A stretch of DNA of 64,000 nucleotides from Deltaproteobacteria bacterium (GTDB lineage: Bacteria > Desulfobacterota > Desulfarculia > Desulfarculales > Desulfarculaceae), in NCBI GenBank assembly GCA_020444165.1, contig JAHLLK010000014.1, forward strand, positions 1 to 64,000, given 5' to 3'. A model generated the notes under the pieces. The model saw nothing but the letters and a program-made list of their open reading frames with translations, did no database searches and was not told where the DNA came from. Positions 43,645-53,800 of this stretch are shown here, piece by piece. How positions within the stretch are numbered: position 1 is the first letter of the stretch; each line of letters opens with the position of its first letter. The position numbers were made by a program, and so were the translations under genes.

Positions 43645-46600
43645 TCACTCCTCATCCAACAGCTTCCGCACCGTGGCCAAAAGGTCCATGCCCGAGAACG
43701 GCTTGGCCAGGTGGCCGGTGGCGCCGGCCTCCAGGGCGCTCTTCACCTGGGCGTTGGCGGAGTAGCCGCTGGCGATGAGCACCTTGGCCCCGGGGTTGCG
43801 ACCCCGGATGGCCTGCAGGGCCTTGAGGCCGCCCATGCCCGGCATGCCCAGGTCCAGGATCACCAGGTCGAACTTCAGTTCCGGGTCGGTGTACAGGGCC
43901 ACGGCCTCCTCGCCGTTGGCCGCGGTGCAGACCCGGTACCCGGCCCGGCTCAGGGTCTGGGCCCCGATATAGCGCAGGGTCTCCTCGTCATCCACCAACA
44001 GGAGGGATTCCTGGCCCCCCAGGGGCGGGGCGGGCAGCGACGGCAGCTCGCAGGCCGCCTGGAGGGCGGTCTGCCGATAAGCGGGCAGATAAATCTTGAA
44101 GCTGGTGCCTTGGCCCGGCTCGCTGTAGCAGAAGATGTGGCCGTCGAAGCTCTTGATGATGCCGTATACCGTGGAGAGCCCCAGGCCGGTGCCCTTGCCC
44201 ACCTCCTTGGTGGTGAAGAACGGTTCGAAGATGTGCTCCCGCACCCCTTCGGCCATGCCCAGGCCCGTGTCGGAAACCTCCAAGAGCACATAGGGCCCGG
44301 GGTTCATCTCCAGATGTTGCCGGCAATACTCCGCGTCCTCCAGGATCACGTTGCGGGTCTCCAGGATCAGGCGTCCGCCCTCGGGCATGGCGTCCTGGGC
44401 GTTGGTGGCCAGGTTCAGGAGGATCTGCTCCAGCTGGTTGCGGTTGGCCAGCACCTGGGCCAGGTCCGGGGCCAGCTTGGTTTCGATGCGGATCATTTTG
44501 GGCAGGGTGCGCCCCAACAGCTCCACCACCCGGTTGATCTCCCGGTTCAGGGCCAACGGTTGCAACTCCACCTCCATCTTGCGGCTGAAGGTGAGGATGC
44601 GGCGCACCAGGTCCCGGGCCCGGCTGCCGGCCCGGAGCACCTGCCGGATCTCCGGGGAGGGGTTCTGCCCGGCCTTGGCCGACTCCAGGGCCATCTCCGA
44701 AAAGCCGATGACCGCGCCCAGGATGTTGTTGAAATCGTGGGCAATGCCCCCAGCCAGAGTGCCCAGGGCCTCCATCTTCTGCGATTGGCGGAGTTGGTCC
44801 TCCAGACGGGCTTTTTCCTCCTGGGCCTTTTTCTGCTCGGTGATGTCCACCATCACGTTGATGAAACAGGCCTGCCCCTCGTACTCGAAGGGGTCCGCCG
44901 ACCAGAGCAGGCTGAGCACACGGCCGTCCTTGCAGCGCATGCCCGTCTCCAGGTTCTGGAGCCTGCCGTCGCGGCGATAGGCCGCCAAGGCGCGCTGGCG
45001 ATCATGCTCCGGGTCCAGCCATAAGTTCAGCTCGGAGGCGGTGCGGCCGAGAGCCTCCTCCCGGCTGTAGCCGGAGATGGTGGTGAAGCTGTCGTTCACC
45101 TCCAGAAAGCGGCCTTCCTCGATGGTGGAGACGGTGACCCACACCGGGCTGGCCAGGAAGGCCTTGGAGAACTTCTCCTCGGAGATCCGGAGGGCGTCCT
45201 CGGCCCGCTTGCGCTCGGTCACGTCCCACACGATGGACAAGACCAGATTCTTTTCCGGGATGGGGACGTTGCGGGCGGAGACGAAGGTGGTCTTTTCCCC
45301 CCGCCGGGTGATCGGCACGTCCTCCCAGTGCAGGCGGGCGGGATCACCGCTGGCGCAGTCGGTCAGCACCCGGCGTTTGACGTTTTCCCGGAAAACCGGG
45401 TCCTCGTAGGCTGCTTCCCAGAAGGCGTCGGTACTGGTCAGCTGCTCCCGCTTGACGCGGTAGAGCTGGAGGAACTTGTCATTCACGTATTCCAATAGCA
45501 CTGTGTTATCAACCGAGTTTACCGCCACCCCCACCGGAAGGTTGTCCAGGATGGTCCGGATGAAGGCTTCACTTTCCCGGACCGCCTCCTCGGCCTGCCG
45601 GCGGTCGGTCACGTCCTCGAAGATGCCCAGCACCCCGGTCAAGCGGCCCGCGGCATCGCGGTAGGGCAGCTTGTTGATGCGCACCCAGCGCCGCTGCCCG
45701 CGGGCCTGATAAGGCTCTTCTTCGGCCAGGGGGGTTCCAGTTTCCATCACCCGCTGGTCGTCGGCCCGGTACTTGCGGGCCAACTCCGGGGGAAAAAGCT
45801 CGAAATCGGTCATGCCCCGCACTTCTTCCGCGCGGATGCCCAGGTCGCGGGCGAAGTTGTCGTTGCAGGAGACGTAGACCGAGTTCCGATCCTTAAGGAA
45901 AATGCGTTGGGGCAGGTGCTCCACCAGACTGCGGTTGTACTGCTCGCTTTGCCGGAGGGCCTCCTCCATGGCGTGGCGTTCGGTGATGTCCAAAACGCTG
46001 GAGAACACCGATTGCAGCTCGCCTTCGGGAGTCAACAGGGCGGAGTTGTACCATTCGCAATAGACGACCGTGCCGTCCTTGCGGTAGTTGCGGTTGTAGT
46101 TGACGTTGCTGGTGCGGCGCCCGCGAAACATGTCCTCCAACAGGGCGGAGACTTGGGCCTCGTCATCCTCATGCACCCATTTCAGGTCGCTTATGCGCTG
46201 GCCCAGGATTTCCTCGGCCTGCCAGCCAAAGATCCGCGTGGCCTGGGCTGACCAGAACAGCACGCGAAAATCCCGGTCGAACTCCACCACCCCCAGGGGG
46301 GAGTTCTCGAAATGGAAGCGCAGGCGCTGCAAAGCGGTCCGGAGGTTCTCCTCGGTTTTCTTGCGCTCGGTGATGACGTCGAACACCGCTACGAAATGCT
46401 CGGGCTGCGGGCAATACACCGAGATGGCGAACCACATCTGGAGGCTTTCCACATAGGTGTCAAAGCGCTCCGGCCCTCCGCCGGAAGCCACCCGGCCGTA
46501 GATTTCCAAGAGCCCCGGGTCCTTCTCCGTGATGCCCGGGATCACTTCGGAGACCTTTTTTCCCTCCACGCCCGTGAGGCCGGTGAGGTTGCTGAAGGCC

Positions 46601-47133
46601 CGATTGGTGCGGAGGTAGAGGAAATCCACCGGTCGCCCGTCCTGGTAGAGCATCCGGCAATAGGCGTAGCCGTTGATCATGTTGTCGAACAGAGCGTGGA
46701 ACACATCATGGCTGGCCCGGAACTCCGCGGCCTTCTGCCGGCTGGCCGTGATGTCCGTGCAGGACACCACCACCGCCGAGGGTTGGTTGGCCTCCGGTGG
46801 GGACCAGGACCGGGTGGCCAGGGAGAGCCAGAGCACGCTTTGGTCCGGCCGGGCGAGGCCGCGGACTTGGGCGTCCAGGGCCTGGCCGGTGGCCAAGGTC
46901 TGGGCCCAGGGCAGCTCCGCGGCAGGGCAGGGGGAGCCGTCCTCCCGGAGCCAGGGGCCCAGGCGCTCCCCCGGGAGGTGGCCGATCACCTCCCGGGCGG
47001 GCAGGCCAAAGATGCGTTCCGCGCTTCGATTGAATAGGGCGATCTTGCCGTCGGCCGCAAGGTAGATGATCCCCTGGCCGACCAACTGAAGCATCTCATC
47101 CAGGTTTGCTGGCCCGATCCCGTGTTCCGTCAT
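43645..47133 (-). CDS. Cytoplasmic hybrid histidine kinase with six PAS-type domains
   Basis: An 1162-residue soluble kinase. Six PAS/PAC units occupy about residues 10-780, each typically ending in a DITE/DVTERK-type motif (SCTDITAS, DVITERKK, VLDITERH, EDVTDRRQ, VWDVTERKR, MVDITEQKK). HisKA has His799 in GGIAHDFNN, then HATPase_c ([16 protein letters not shown]) and a receiver with Asp1094 ([10 protein letters not shown]). No membrane helix. The kinase core closely resembles those of the two hybrid kinases at 35 and 39 kb, so the three are paralogues. ATG 47133 is chosen; an in-frame ATG lies 45 bases upstream. Ligands unknown. Confidence 0.9.
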   Translation of the reverse strand: MTEHGIGPANLDEMLQLVGQGIIYLAADGKIALFNRSAERIFGLPAREVIGHLPGERLGPWLREDGSPCPAAELPWAQTLATGQALDAQVRGLARPDQSVLWLSLATRSWSPPEANQPSAVVVSCTDITASRQKAAEFRASHDVFHALFDNMINGYAYCRMLYQDGRPVDFLYLRTNRAFSNLTGLTGVEGKKVSEVIPGITEKDPGLLEIYGRVASGGGPERFDTYVESLQMWFAISVYCPQPEHFVAVFDVITERKKTEENLRTALQRLRFHFENSPLGVVEFDRDFRVLFWSAQATRIFGWQAEEILGQRISDLKWVHEDDEAQVSALLEDMFRGRRTSNVNYNRNYRKDGTVVYCEWYNSALLTPEGELQSVFSSVLDITERHAMEEALRQSEQYNRSLVEHLPQRIFLKDRNSVYVSCNDNFARDLGIRAEEVRGMTDFELFPPELARKYRADDQRVMETGTPLAEEEPYQARGQRRWVRINKLPYRDAAGRLTGVLGIFEDVTDRRQAEEAVRESEAFIRTILDNLPVGVAVNSVDNTVLLEYVNDKFLQLYRVKREQLTSTDAFWEAAYEDPVFRENVKRRVLTDCASGDPARLHWEDVPITRRGEKTTFVSARNVPIPEKNLVLSIVWDVTERKRAEDALRISEEKFSKAFLASPVWVTVSTIEEGRFLEVNDSFTTISGYSREEALGRTASELNLWLDPEHDRQRALAAYRRDGRLQNLETGMRCKDGRVLSLLWSADPFEYEGQACFINVMVDITEQKKAQEEKARLEDQLRQSQKMEALGTLAGGIAHDFNNILGAVIGFSEMALESAKAGQNPSPEIRQVLRAGSRARDLVRRILTFSRKMEVELQPLALNREINRVVELLGRTLPKMIRIETKLAPDLAQVLANRNQLEQILLNLATNAQDAMPEGGRLILETRNVILEDAEYCRQHLEMNPGPYVLLEVSDTGLGMAEGVREHIFEPFFTTKEVGKGTGLGLSTVYGIIKSFDGHIFCYSEPGQGTSFKIYLPAYRQTALQAACELPSLPAPPLGGQESLLLVDDEETLRYIGAQTLSRAGYRVCTAANGEEAVALYTDPELKFDLVILDLGMPGMGGLKALQAIRGRNPGAKVLIASGYSANAQVKSALEAGATGHLAKPFSGMDLLATVRKLLDEE

Positions 47134-47894
47134 GATCGTTTGTCTTACCCCCCAGCACCAGCAGTCGACTCCGGTCATGCTGTAGCGGCCGAATTTCCCA
47201 AGTAACTGCGGGGGCTGGTGAAACCATTACCGGGCACCTTGGGCAGGGAAGACCCTCTAACCACACCAATAACAGGAGGATCGCAAAGACGCCCCGGCGG
47301 GGAAACTCCCGGGGACAGGCTTTGCGTCGCGGCCGCCGGCCGGCTTACCGGACGGCAGTTAAGAGGGAGTTGGAAATTTCTGCACGGTTTCCGCCGCCGT
47401 GTCAAACAATGATAACTTTGGCTCGTGACGCTTTTCCAGCCCATAAGCGTCCCGGGGAGAGGGAACGGCGATTTTCGTACTCATTCAGGCCCTGCACCCC
47501 TCGTTAACTTCCGGTATTTGTGGGTTGGCGCGGCCTCCCGGGCGGCAGCGGCGCCGGTCACGCTCCTGGAACGTCACGGCCGCCTCCCCACCCCCCGGCG
47601 CGCAGGGTCCGCGCGCCGGCCATAGTCCGGGAAAACAACCCGGCGGGACGGCGGCCTCGCGGTATGGCCCGGGCGCAACCCGGCCGGGTCAGCCCAACAA
47701 TGGTACAAAATTGGCTGTAAGGCGGCCAGACAATTCTCCGCCGGCGGGGCAGGGCAAAAGGCTGGGAGTTGCGGGAAGCCCCGGGGCCGGAGCCCCCACC
47801 GGGGGCGAAGAGCGTGGCCCAGCCGGCTCCGGGAAGCCGGCTGGGCCCGGTAAGTTGTCCAGGCCCCCGGGGCGGGGAGCCCCGGGCAGGGGCC
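47134..47894. other. Gap of 760 bp upstream of the six-PAS kinase and downstream of the RHS gene
   Basis: No convincing gene in either strand. It contains a stable hairpin at 47284-47328 (CGCAAAG/CTTTGCG outer stem, CCCCGG/CCGGGG inner stem) about 150 bp upstream of the kinase start, and GC-rich low-complexity sequence at 47560-47810. The hairpin at 47818-47845 is listed separately. Confidence 0.5.
47818..47845 (-). terminator. Hairpin downstream of the RHS-repeat gene
   Basis: A perfect 11-bp stem CCCAGCCGGCT/AGCCGGCTGGG with a six-base loop lies about 50 bases past the stop of the RHS gene. No T-run on the minus strand. Confidence 0.5.
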
Positions 47895-50800
47895 CTACTT
47901 GAACTTGCCGAAGACCCGGTTAAGCTCGTCCTTGAAAGCTTCCAACTCTTCCCGGTACTTCTTCTTGGCGTACATATAGGTCTGGGGATCCACCGGCACT
48001 TGCAGGAAGTTCCGGACGATCTCCAGGCTCTCCCAGGCCTCCAGGTAATACTGGTCAAAGGTCACGGCCCGGCCGGTCTCCTCGTCATAGAACAAAACGT
48101 TCATGGAGAAGCTTTCGCCGGCCTCATAGCTGTCCTTGGCCACGATGATCAGGCCCAAGGCGCCCAGGGCGCGGCCCCCCCAGGTCAGGGCCGTGGAGCC
48201 CCGGGCCAGCCAGGCGGAAGCGGTTTCATAGCCATAGGTCTTGATGAGGTGGTTTTCCAGAGCCACCCCGCGTTCCATGAGATAGAACGAGGCCTGGTTG
48301 ACCTTGCTGTACTTGATGACGTTGAAGCCCTTGGCCGCGGCCTGATAGTACAAGCCGTTGAAGGCCAGGTAGTCCTCCACGGCCGTGCTGCCCGTGGCGT
48401 AGTAATTGGTGCCGGCCAGGGCCTCGCGGGTCCGCTGCCACGCGGCGTACTCCTCGGCATAGGCGCCGCGCTCGGCAAAGGCCTTGACGTCCTCCACGGT
48501 ATGGTCCACTAGCGGGCGCCAGCTTCCCCGGGCGCCGTACTTGTAGTAGTCCATCTGAGATTCGACGTACTCGTAGCTCTTTTCGGGATAACTCCAGCGG
48601 AAGAACTTCCAGAGGTTCTTCTCGGTGGCGATGTTGGCCACCGGCGGATTGCCCTGGGGTTGCAGGCCGCTGGGGTCCATGCTGTTCACCGGATCGGAGC
48701 CGGCGTATTGGTACAGGTTGGTGCCGGCCTCGGGTCCCAGGGGGTCCTCGCTCAGGAAGCGGCCGCTCTGGGGGTCATAGAAGCGGGCCCCCATGAGGTA
48801 GAGGCCGCCCGCCTCGCTCCGCACCCCGAAGAGGCCCAGGAAGCGGCAGGGATCGTCCAGGTTGCCCGTGGCCGCGCTCACCCGGCCGTAGGGGTCGTAG
48901 GCGTAGGTCTGCACCACCGCGCCGCTGGCGTTGCTCACCGCCAGGACGTTGCCCGAGGGGTCGCCGTGATAGATGCGGTAGTCGCCCGCGGCGGCCCCCA
49001 GGCTGTAGAGCAAAGCGCCCTGGCTGATGTAATAGCGGTCCACCTGGCCGGTCTGGTCGTAGGTGCAATAGAGGAAGCGGCCCAGCCGGAGCTGGTAGCT
49101 GGTCTGGCTGCCCTGGTTGCGGCTCAGCAGGCGGCCCTGCCAGTCGTAGGTGTAGTTGTAGGTGGCTCCGCCGGTCACCAGCTTGCTGAGCCGGTTCAGG
49201 CCGTCATAGGTGTAGGCCGCGGTCTGGGCGCCGCTTTTGCCCGTGAGGTTGCCGGACGCGTCATAAGTGTAGTTGGTCACGGCCGAGCCCACGGCGGCCT
49301 TGGTCAGGCGTCCGGCCGCGTTGTAGGTCATCTGGCGGGTCTCGGTGGCCGCCGGGGGCTCCGAGTCGCCGGTGCCCCGCACCCCGATGGTGCGGCCCAG
49401 GACATCGCGCTCCAGGGTGTAGCCCCGGAGCAGGGTGCCGGCCGCGTCGCGGTGATACAGGCCCATGAGGCGTCCGGCCCCGTCGTAGGCGTAGGTGGTG
49501 GAGGTCTGGTTGGGCAGGGTCACCTGGGTCGGCTGCCCGGCCAGATCGTAGGTGAAGCTGGTGACGCCTCCCCGCCAGTCGGTCAGGCGGGTCAAGAGGC
49601 CGGCGCTGTTGTAGGTGTAGGTCAGGGTCTTGTTGCCGGGGTAGGTCAGGGTCTTGACCCGTCCGGCCGCGGTGTAGGTCCAGGTAAGGGCCTTGCCCCG
49701 GGGATCGGTCAGGGAGGTGCGCCGGCCCAGGAGATCGAAGGTCTGGGTGGTGGCGCCGCCGTTATCCTGGATTTGGGTGGTGTTGCCGGCCGCGTCGTAG
49801 GTAAAGGCCAGGTTTTGCCCGGCGGAGGTGTTGCAGGCGGTCAGCCGGCCCTTGGCGTCATAGGTGTAGGTGGCGACCACTCCCCGGCGGTCCGTCTGGC
49901 TGGCCACCAGGCCCTTGGCGTCATAGGTGTAGGTTTCCACTCCCCCGGCGGGGTCGGTGCGCTGGGTCACGCGGCCCAGGGCGTCGTAGGCAAAACGCCA
50001 GACCCGGCCGGCCGGGTCGGTGTGGGTCGTCAGATGTCCCTCGGCGTCGTAGGCGTAGGTATGCTTGCCGCCGTCGGGCAAGGTCATGACGGTGATGCGG
50101 TTCAGGGCGTCGTAGGAATAGCGCACCCTCCGGCCGGCCGCGTCGGTCTCGCTGCTGATGCGGCCCGCCAAGTCATAGGAGGTGGTGGCAACATGCCCCA
50201 GGGGGTCGGTGACCTTGGTCCGGCGGCCCTGGGCGTCGTAGGTGAACTGCCAACTGTAGCCCAAGGGAGTGGTTTCCTTGATGAGGCGGCCGTCGGCGTC
50301 ATAGGCGAAGGTGGTGGCGCCGCCGCTGGGGTCGGTCTGGGTGGTCAGGCGGCCGCCTGCATCGAAAGCGGCCCCCAGGGTCACCCCGTCCGGGTCCTGG
50401 TTGCCGATGAGGTTGCCGTCCGCGTCGTAGGTGTAGGTGGTCACCCCGCCCAGGGGGTTGGTGATCCTGGTGACCCGGTTCAAGGCGTCGTAAGTGTAGC
50501 TGGTGGACGCCCCCGTGGCCGCGATGGTGCGTCGGGTCAGGTTGCCGGCCGCGTCATAGGTGTAGTTCAGGACCCCGCCCAGGGGGTCGGTCTCGCGGGT
50601 GAGGTTGCCGGCTGCGTCATAGACCCGGTTGACCTCGCTGGTGTCCGGGAACACCACCCGGGTGGAGCGGCCGGCGCTGTCATACTCCACCTGGGTGACC
50701 CGGCCCAGGGGATCGGTGACCGTGTCCACCAGGCCCGCCGCGTTGAAGGAGAATTGCCAGATCTTGTTCAGCCTGTTGGTGAAGGCGGTGATCTGGCCGG

Positions 50801-53800
50801 ACGCGTTGAAGTCGAAGGTGGTGGACTTGCCCAGGGGGTCCTCTATGGAGGTCAGGTTGCCCTGGTTGTCGTAGTTGAGGACGGACTGATGATTCCAGGG
50901 ATCGGTCACGGTTTGGAGCTGGTTGTTGCCTGCGTTGTAGGTGACCTCCTGGGTGCGCCCGGAACGGTCCTGGTAGCTGATGCAGTTGCCGCTGGGGTCG
51001 TAGGTAAAGGTGTCCTCGGCGCCCAGCTTGTCGCGCCGGGTGGTGGGCTGGCCCTGGTTGTTGTAGCTGAACACGGCCGAGTTGCCGTTGCCGTCCTCCA
51101 GGGCCGCCAGGTTGTAGGCCTGGTCGTAGTAATGGGTCACCTGGCGACCGGAGGGAACGGTGATCACCGTGGTGCGGGCCGCGTCGTCATAGGCATAGGT
51201 GGTCTTCCCGCCCAGGGCGTCGGTCTGCTGGACCACCCGGTCGGCCGCATCGTACCTTTGAGTCAGGGCGGTGTGGCCCCGGCGGTCGGTCAGGCGCACC
51301 AGGCGGTGGCTACCGTCATAGGCGAACTGATAGCTGGCCCCGCCCGGCAGGGTGAGCCGGGTCAGGTCCTGGCTGCCGCTGTAGGCAAAGGCAGCGGTGT
51401 AGCCCGGCGCGGTGATGCCGGTGAGCCGGCTGCCGCTATAGGTGAGGTTGGCCTGGCGGCCCCCCGTGTCGGTGAGGCGGGTCAGCTTGCCCGAGGTGTA
51501 GGTGAGGGCCACGTTGTGGCCCACCGGGTCGGTGATGGAGGTGAGCTGCCCCGCGGCGTTGAAGTTGTAGATGATCTTCTGGGGGGTTTCCACCTGCCAG
51601 CCGGCCGCGCCCAGGTCGGTCAGCTCGGCCAGGGTGTGGCTGTTCACCGGTTCGTGCTTGGTGCCAGTGGCTTGGAAATGGTCCACATGGCCGTCGTCCC
51701 ACTTGACGCTGACTTCGCCGGTGGTGGCGTTCTCCGTTACGGTCAGGTTGTAGGAATGGGTCCAGCCGTAGCCCAGGGGGCCCAGGTAGGCGTGATCCAG
51801 GGCGTTGTAGGTGACCCGGAAGACCAGGGGCAGGCCGCCCTTGCCCGGCAGGCCGAACAGGGCGCGGCTGAAGTAGAAATTGCCGGTGCCCGGATGCACC
51901 GGGTCCGGGCCGGGCTGGTGGGAGGAGTCGCCGCCCAGGGTGTTGTCCGGGTCCACCGGCGGGGGCGGGTCCTTTTGCAACTTGATGGTGGTCTCGGCCG
52001 GGTTGCTGTCCTGGGACGCGGTCTGGCTGCTGACCACCTGGCCCTGGTTGCTTAGCACCGTGCCGTCGCCCAGGCCGTTGTTCACCCGGACCTTGAGGGA
52101 GACCACCTGCACCTTGCAGGGGTCCAGGTGGGCAATGGTCCAGGAGAACACGTCGCCATTGAGGGCGAAGCCCGGCGTGGCCTCCAGGGCCACGGTGTTG
52201 GCCGGGGTGGGCAGGGTGAGGGTAAGGTTGTCCTGGCCGGTGGTGGCGGCGACGCTGAGGTGATAGGTCAGGGTGTCGCCCCAACTGGCCTCGCTCAGGT
52301 CCACGCTCAGCATGGCCTTCAAGGGCGAGCTGTCGTTGGACATGCTCAACGTCCCGGCCGCGCCGGCCGTGCCGGGAGTCCCGTCCTGGCCTTCCCGGTT
52401 GTCGGGGTAGTAGAGGTTTTTCCCGCCGACTCCCCCGGCCCCGCCGGCGCCGCCGTTCACGTTGGTCACCATGGCCGGGTTGTAGGTGCCGGCCCGCAGG
52501 ATGATTTTGCCGCCATCGGCCCCGTTGCCGCCGTCGCCGCCGTCGCCCGGCGCTCCCGCGGTCATGTTGGCGGAGGGACCCGCGCCGCCATGGCCCTGGT
52601 GGCCGTCGCCGCCGTTGCCGCCCCGGGTGTAAAGTTCCAGGGTGTAGCCCGGAGTGAAGGCGCCGGTCACCACATTGATGCGGCCGGCCTTGCCCCCGTC
52701 GCCCGCGGGGGGGGCGTTTTCCGCGTCGAGGCCGTTGACGCAGACGGGGCAGGGGGTGGTACCCCCGCAGGGAAGCCCGGAGTCGCCCGCCTTGGCCCCC
52801 TCGGGGCCGTCGCCGGCCAAGGCGCCCTCGGCGTAGAGGTACCACTTCTGCACCCCGCAGGCGGAATGGACCCAGATGGCCCCGCCGTCGCCTCCCGCCG
52901 CCCCGGCGGAGGAAAACGCAAAGGTGGTGGGGGGGGTGCCAGAGGTGCAGTAGGTGCCGTTCGTGGCCCCGTGGCCGCTGGAGCCGCCGTGGCCGCCGCG
53001 GGCCCCGTCGCCGCCCAGGCCGCCCTCGGCCCGCAGGGTGGGCCGGGTGGTGACCAGGGAGGGCTCGCCCTCGCGGGCCGAGCTGAAGCGGATGTCCCCG
53101 GCCCAGATCTCGATGGAGCCGCCCGCGCCGCCCTCGCCGGCCCGGCCCGCCGCGCCGGCCATGCCGGGCGGCTTGGCCCCGTAAAGGGGATACGACGAAC
53201 TGATGTAAGCCCCGCTGCCGCCCGCCCCGGCGTCACCGCCCGCGCCGGCGTTGCCGCCCCAGCCGGCGCTGCAGTTGATGTCCCCGTCCCGGTGCTGCAG
53301 GGCGCCGGCCACCACCAGCTTGAGGTGGCCGCCGTTGCCTCCCTTGCCGCCGCTGCCGCCCAGGGCTCCGTTGCCGCCGGGCGTGGGGGCGGCATAACCG
53401 TTGGACTCGGCGGGGGTCCGGCCCGTCAAGCCCTGGCCTCCCTTGCCGCCGTCGCCGCCGTCGCCGCCGCGGAGCAGCAGCTCGCCGGCGATGAAGCAGT
53501 CGCCCATGATGTTGAGGGTTAGGGTGTAGCCGTCGCCGCCGGCGGCGCCGCTGAAGCCGGGCGAGCCGCTGTCGCCGTTGTCGAGGCCATCCGTGCCCGC
53601 CGCGCCATCGGCCCCGGTGGTGCCCCGGCCGTCGATGGCGCCGGTGCCCAACAGGGTAAAGTTGGCGTTCACCGTGAGCATGGTGTCGCCGATGAGGTAC
53701 AGGGTCGCCCCGCCCTCGATGGTCACGTTGTCAAAAACATGGCTCCCCGGGGGCAGGGTGTACACCTGGTTGGCCGCCACCAGCAGATCGGCGGCCTGGG

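Noticed and set aside
47281..47340. Sequence GACGCAAAGCC upstream of the six-PAS kinase, resembling the core of a c-di-GMP-I riboswitch
   Set aside because: The second conserved half (GGTAGC with GGTTACCG) does not follow in the right order or spacing. GGTAAGCCGG occurs on the wrong side. I can only call it a stable hairpin.
47134..47894. Immunity gene for the RHS tail
   Set aside because: Both strands were read; no frame with a ribosome binding site and protein-like composition was found downstream of the RHS stop codon.
48900..51600. Regularly repeated DNA in the RHS gene considered as a CRISPR-like array
   Set aside because: The repeats are degenerate YD-repeat codons in one continuous reading frame, with no conserved direct repeat or unique spacers.
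48660..52055. 1131-codon open frame on the plus strand opposite the RHS gene
   Set aside because: It mirrors the YD repeats and has no family pattern. The minus strand has the signal peptide, repeats and RHS core.
52400..53700. Strong GGC/GCC-rich repeats considered as a noncoding satellite
   Set aside because: They are the coding sequence for the glycine-rich domain, in frame with the signal peptide and the RHS core.
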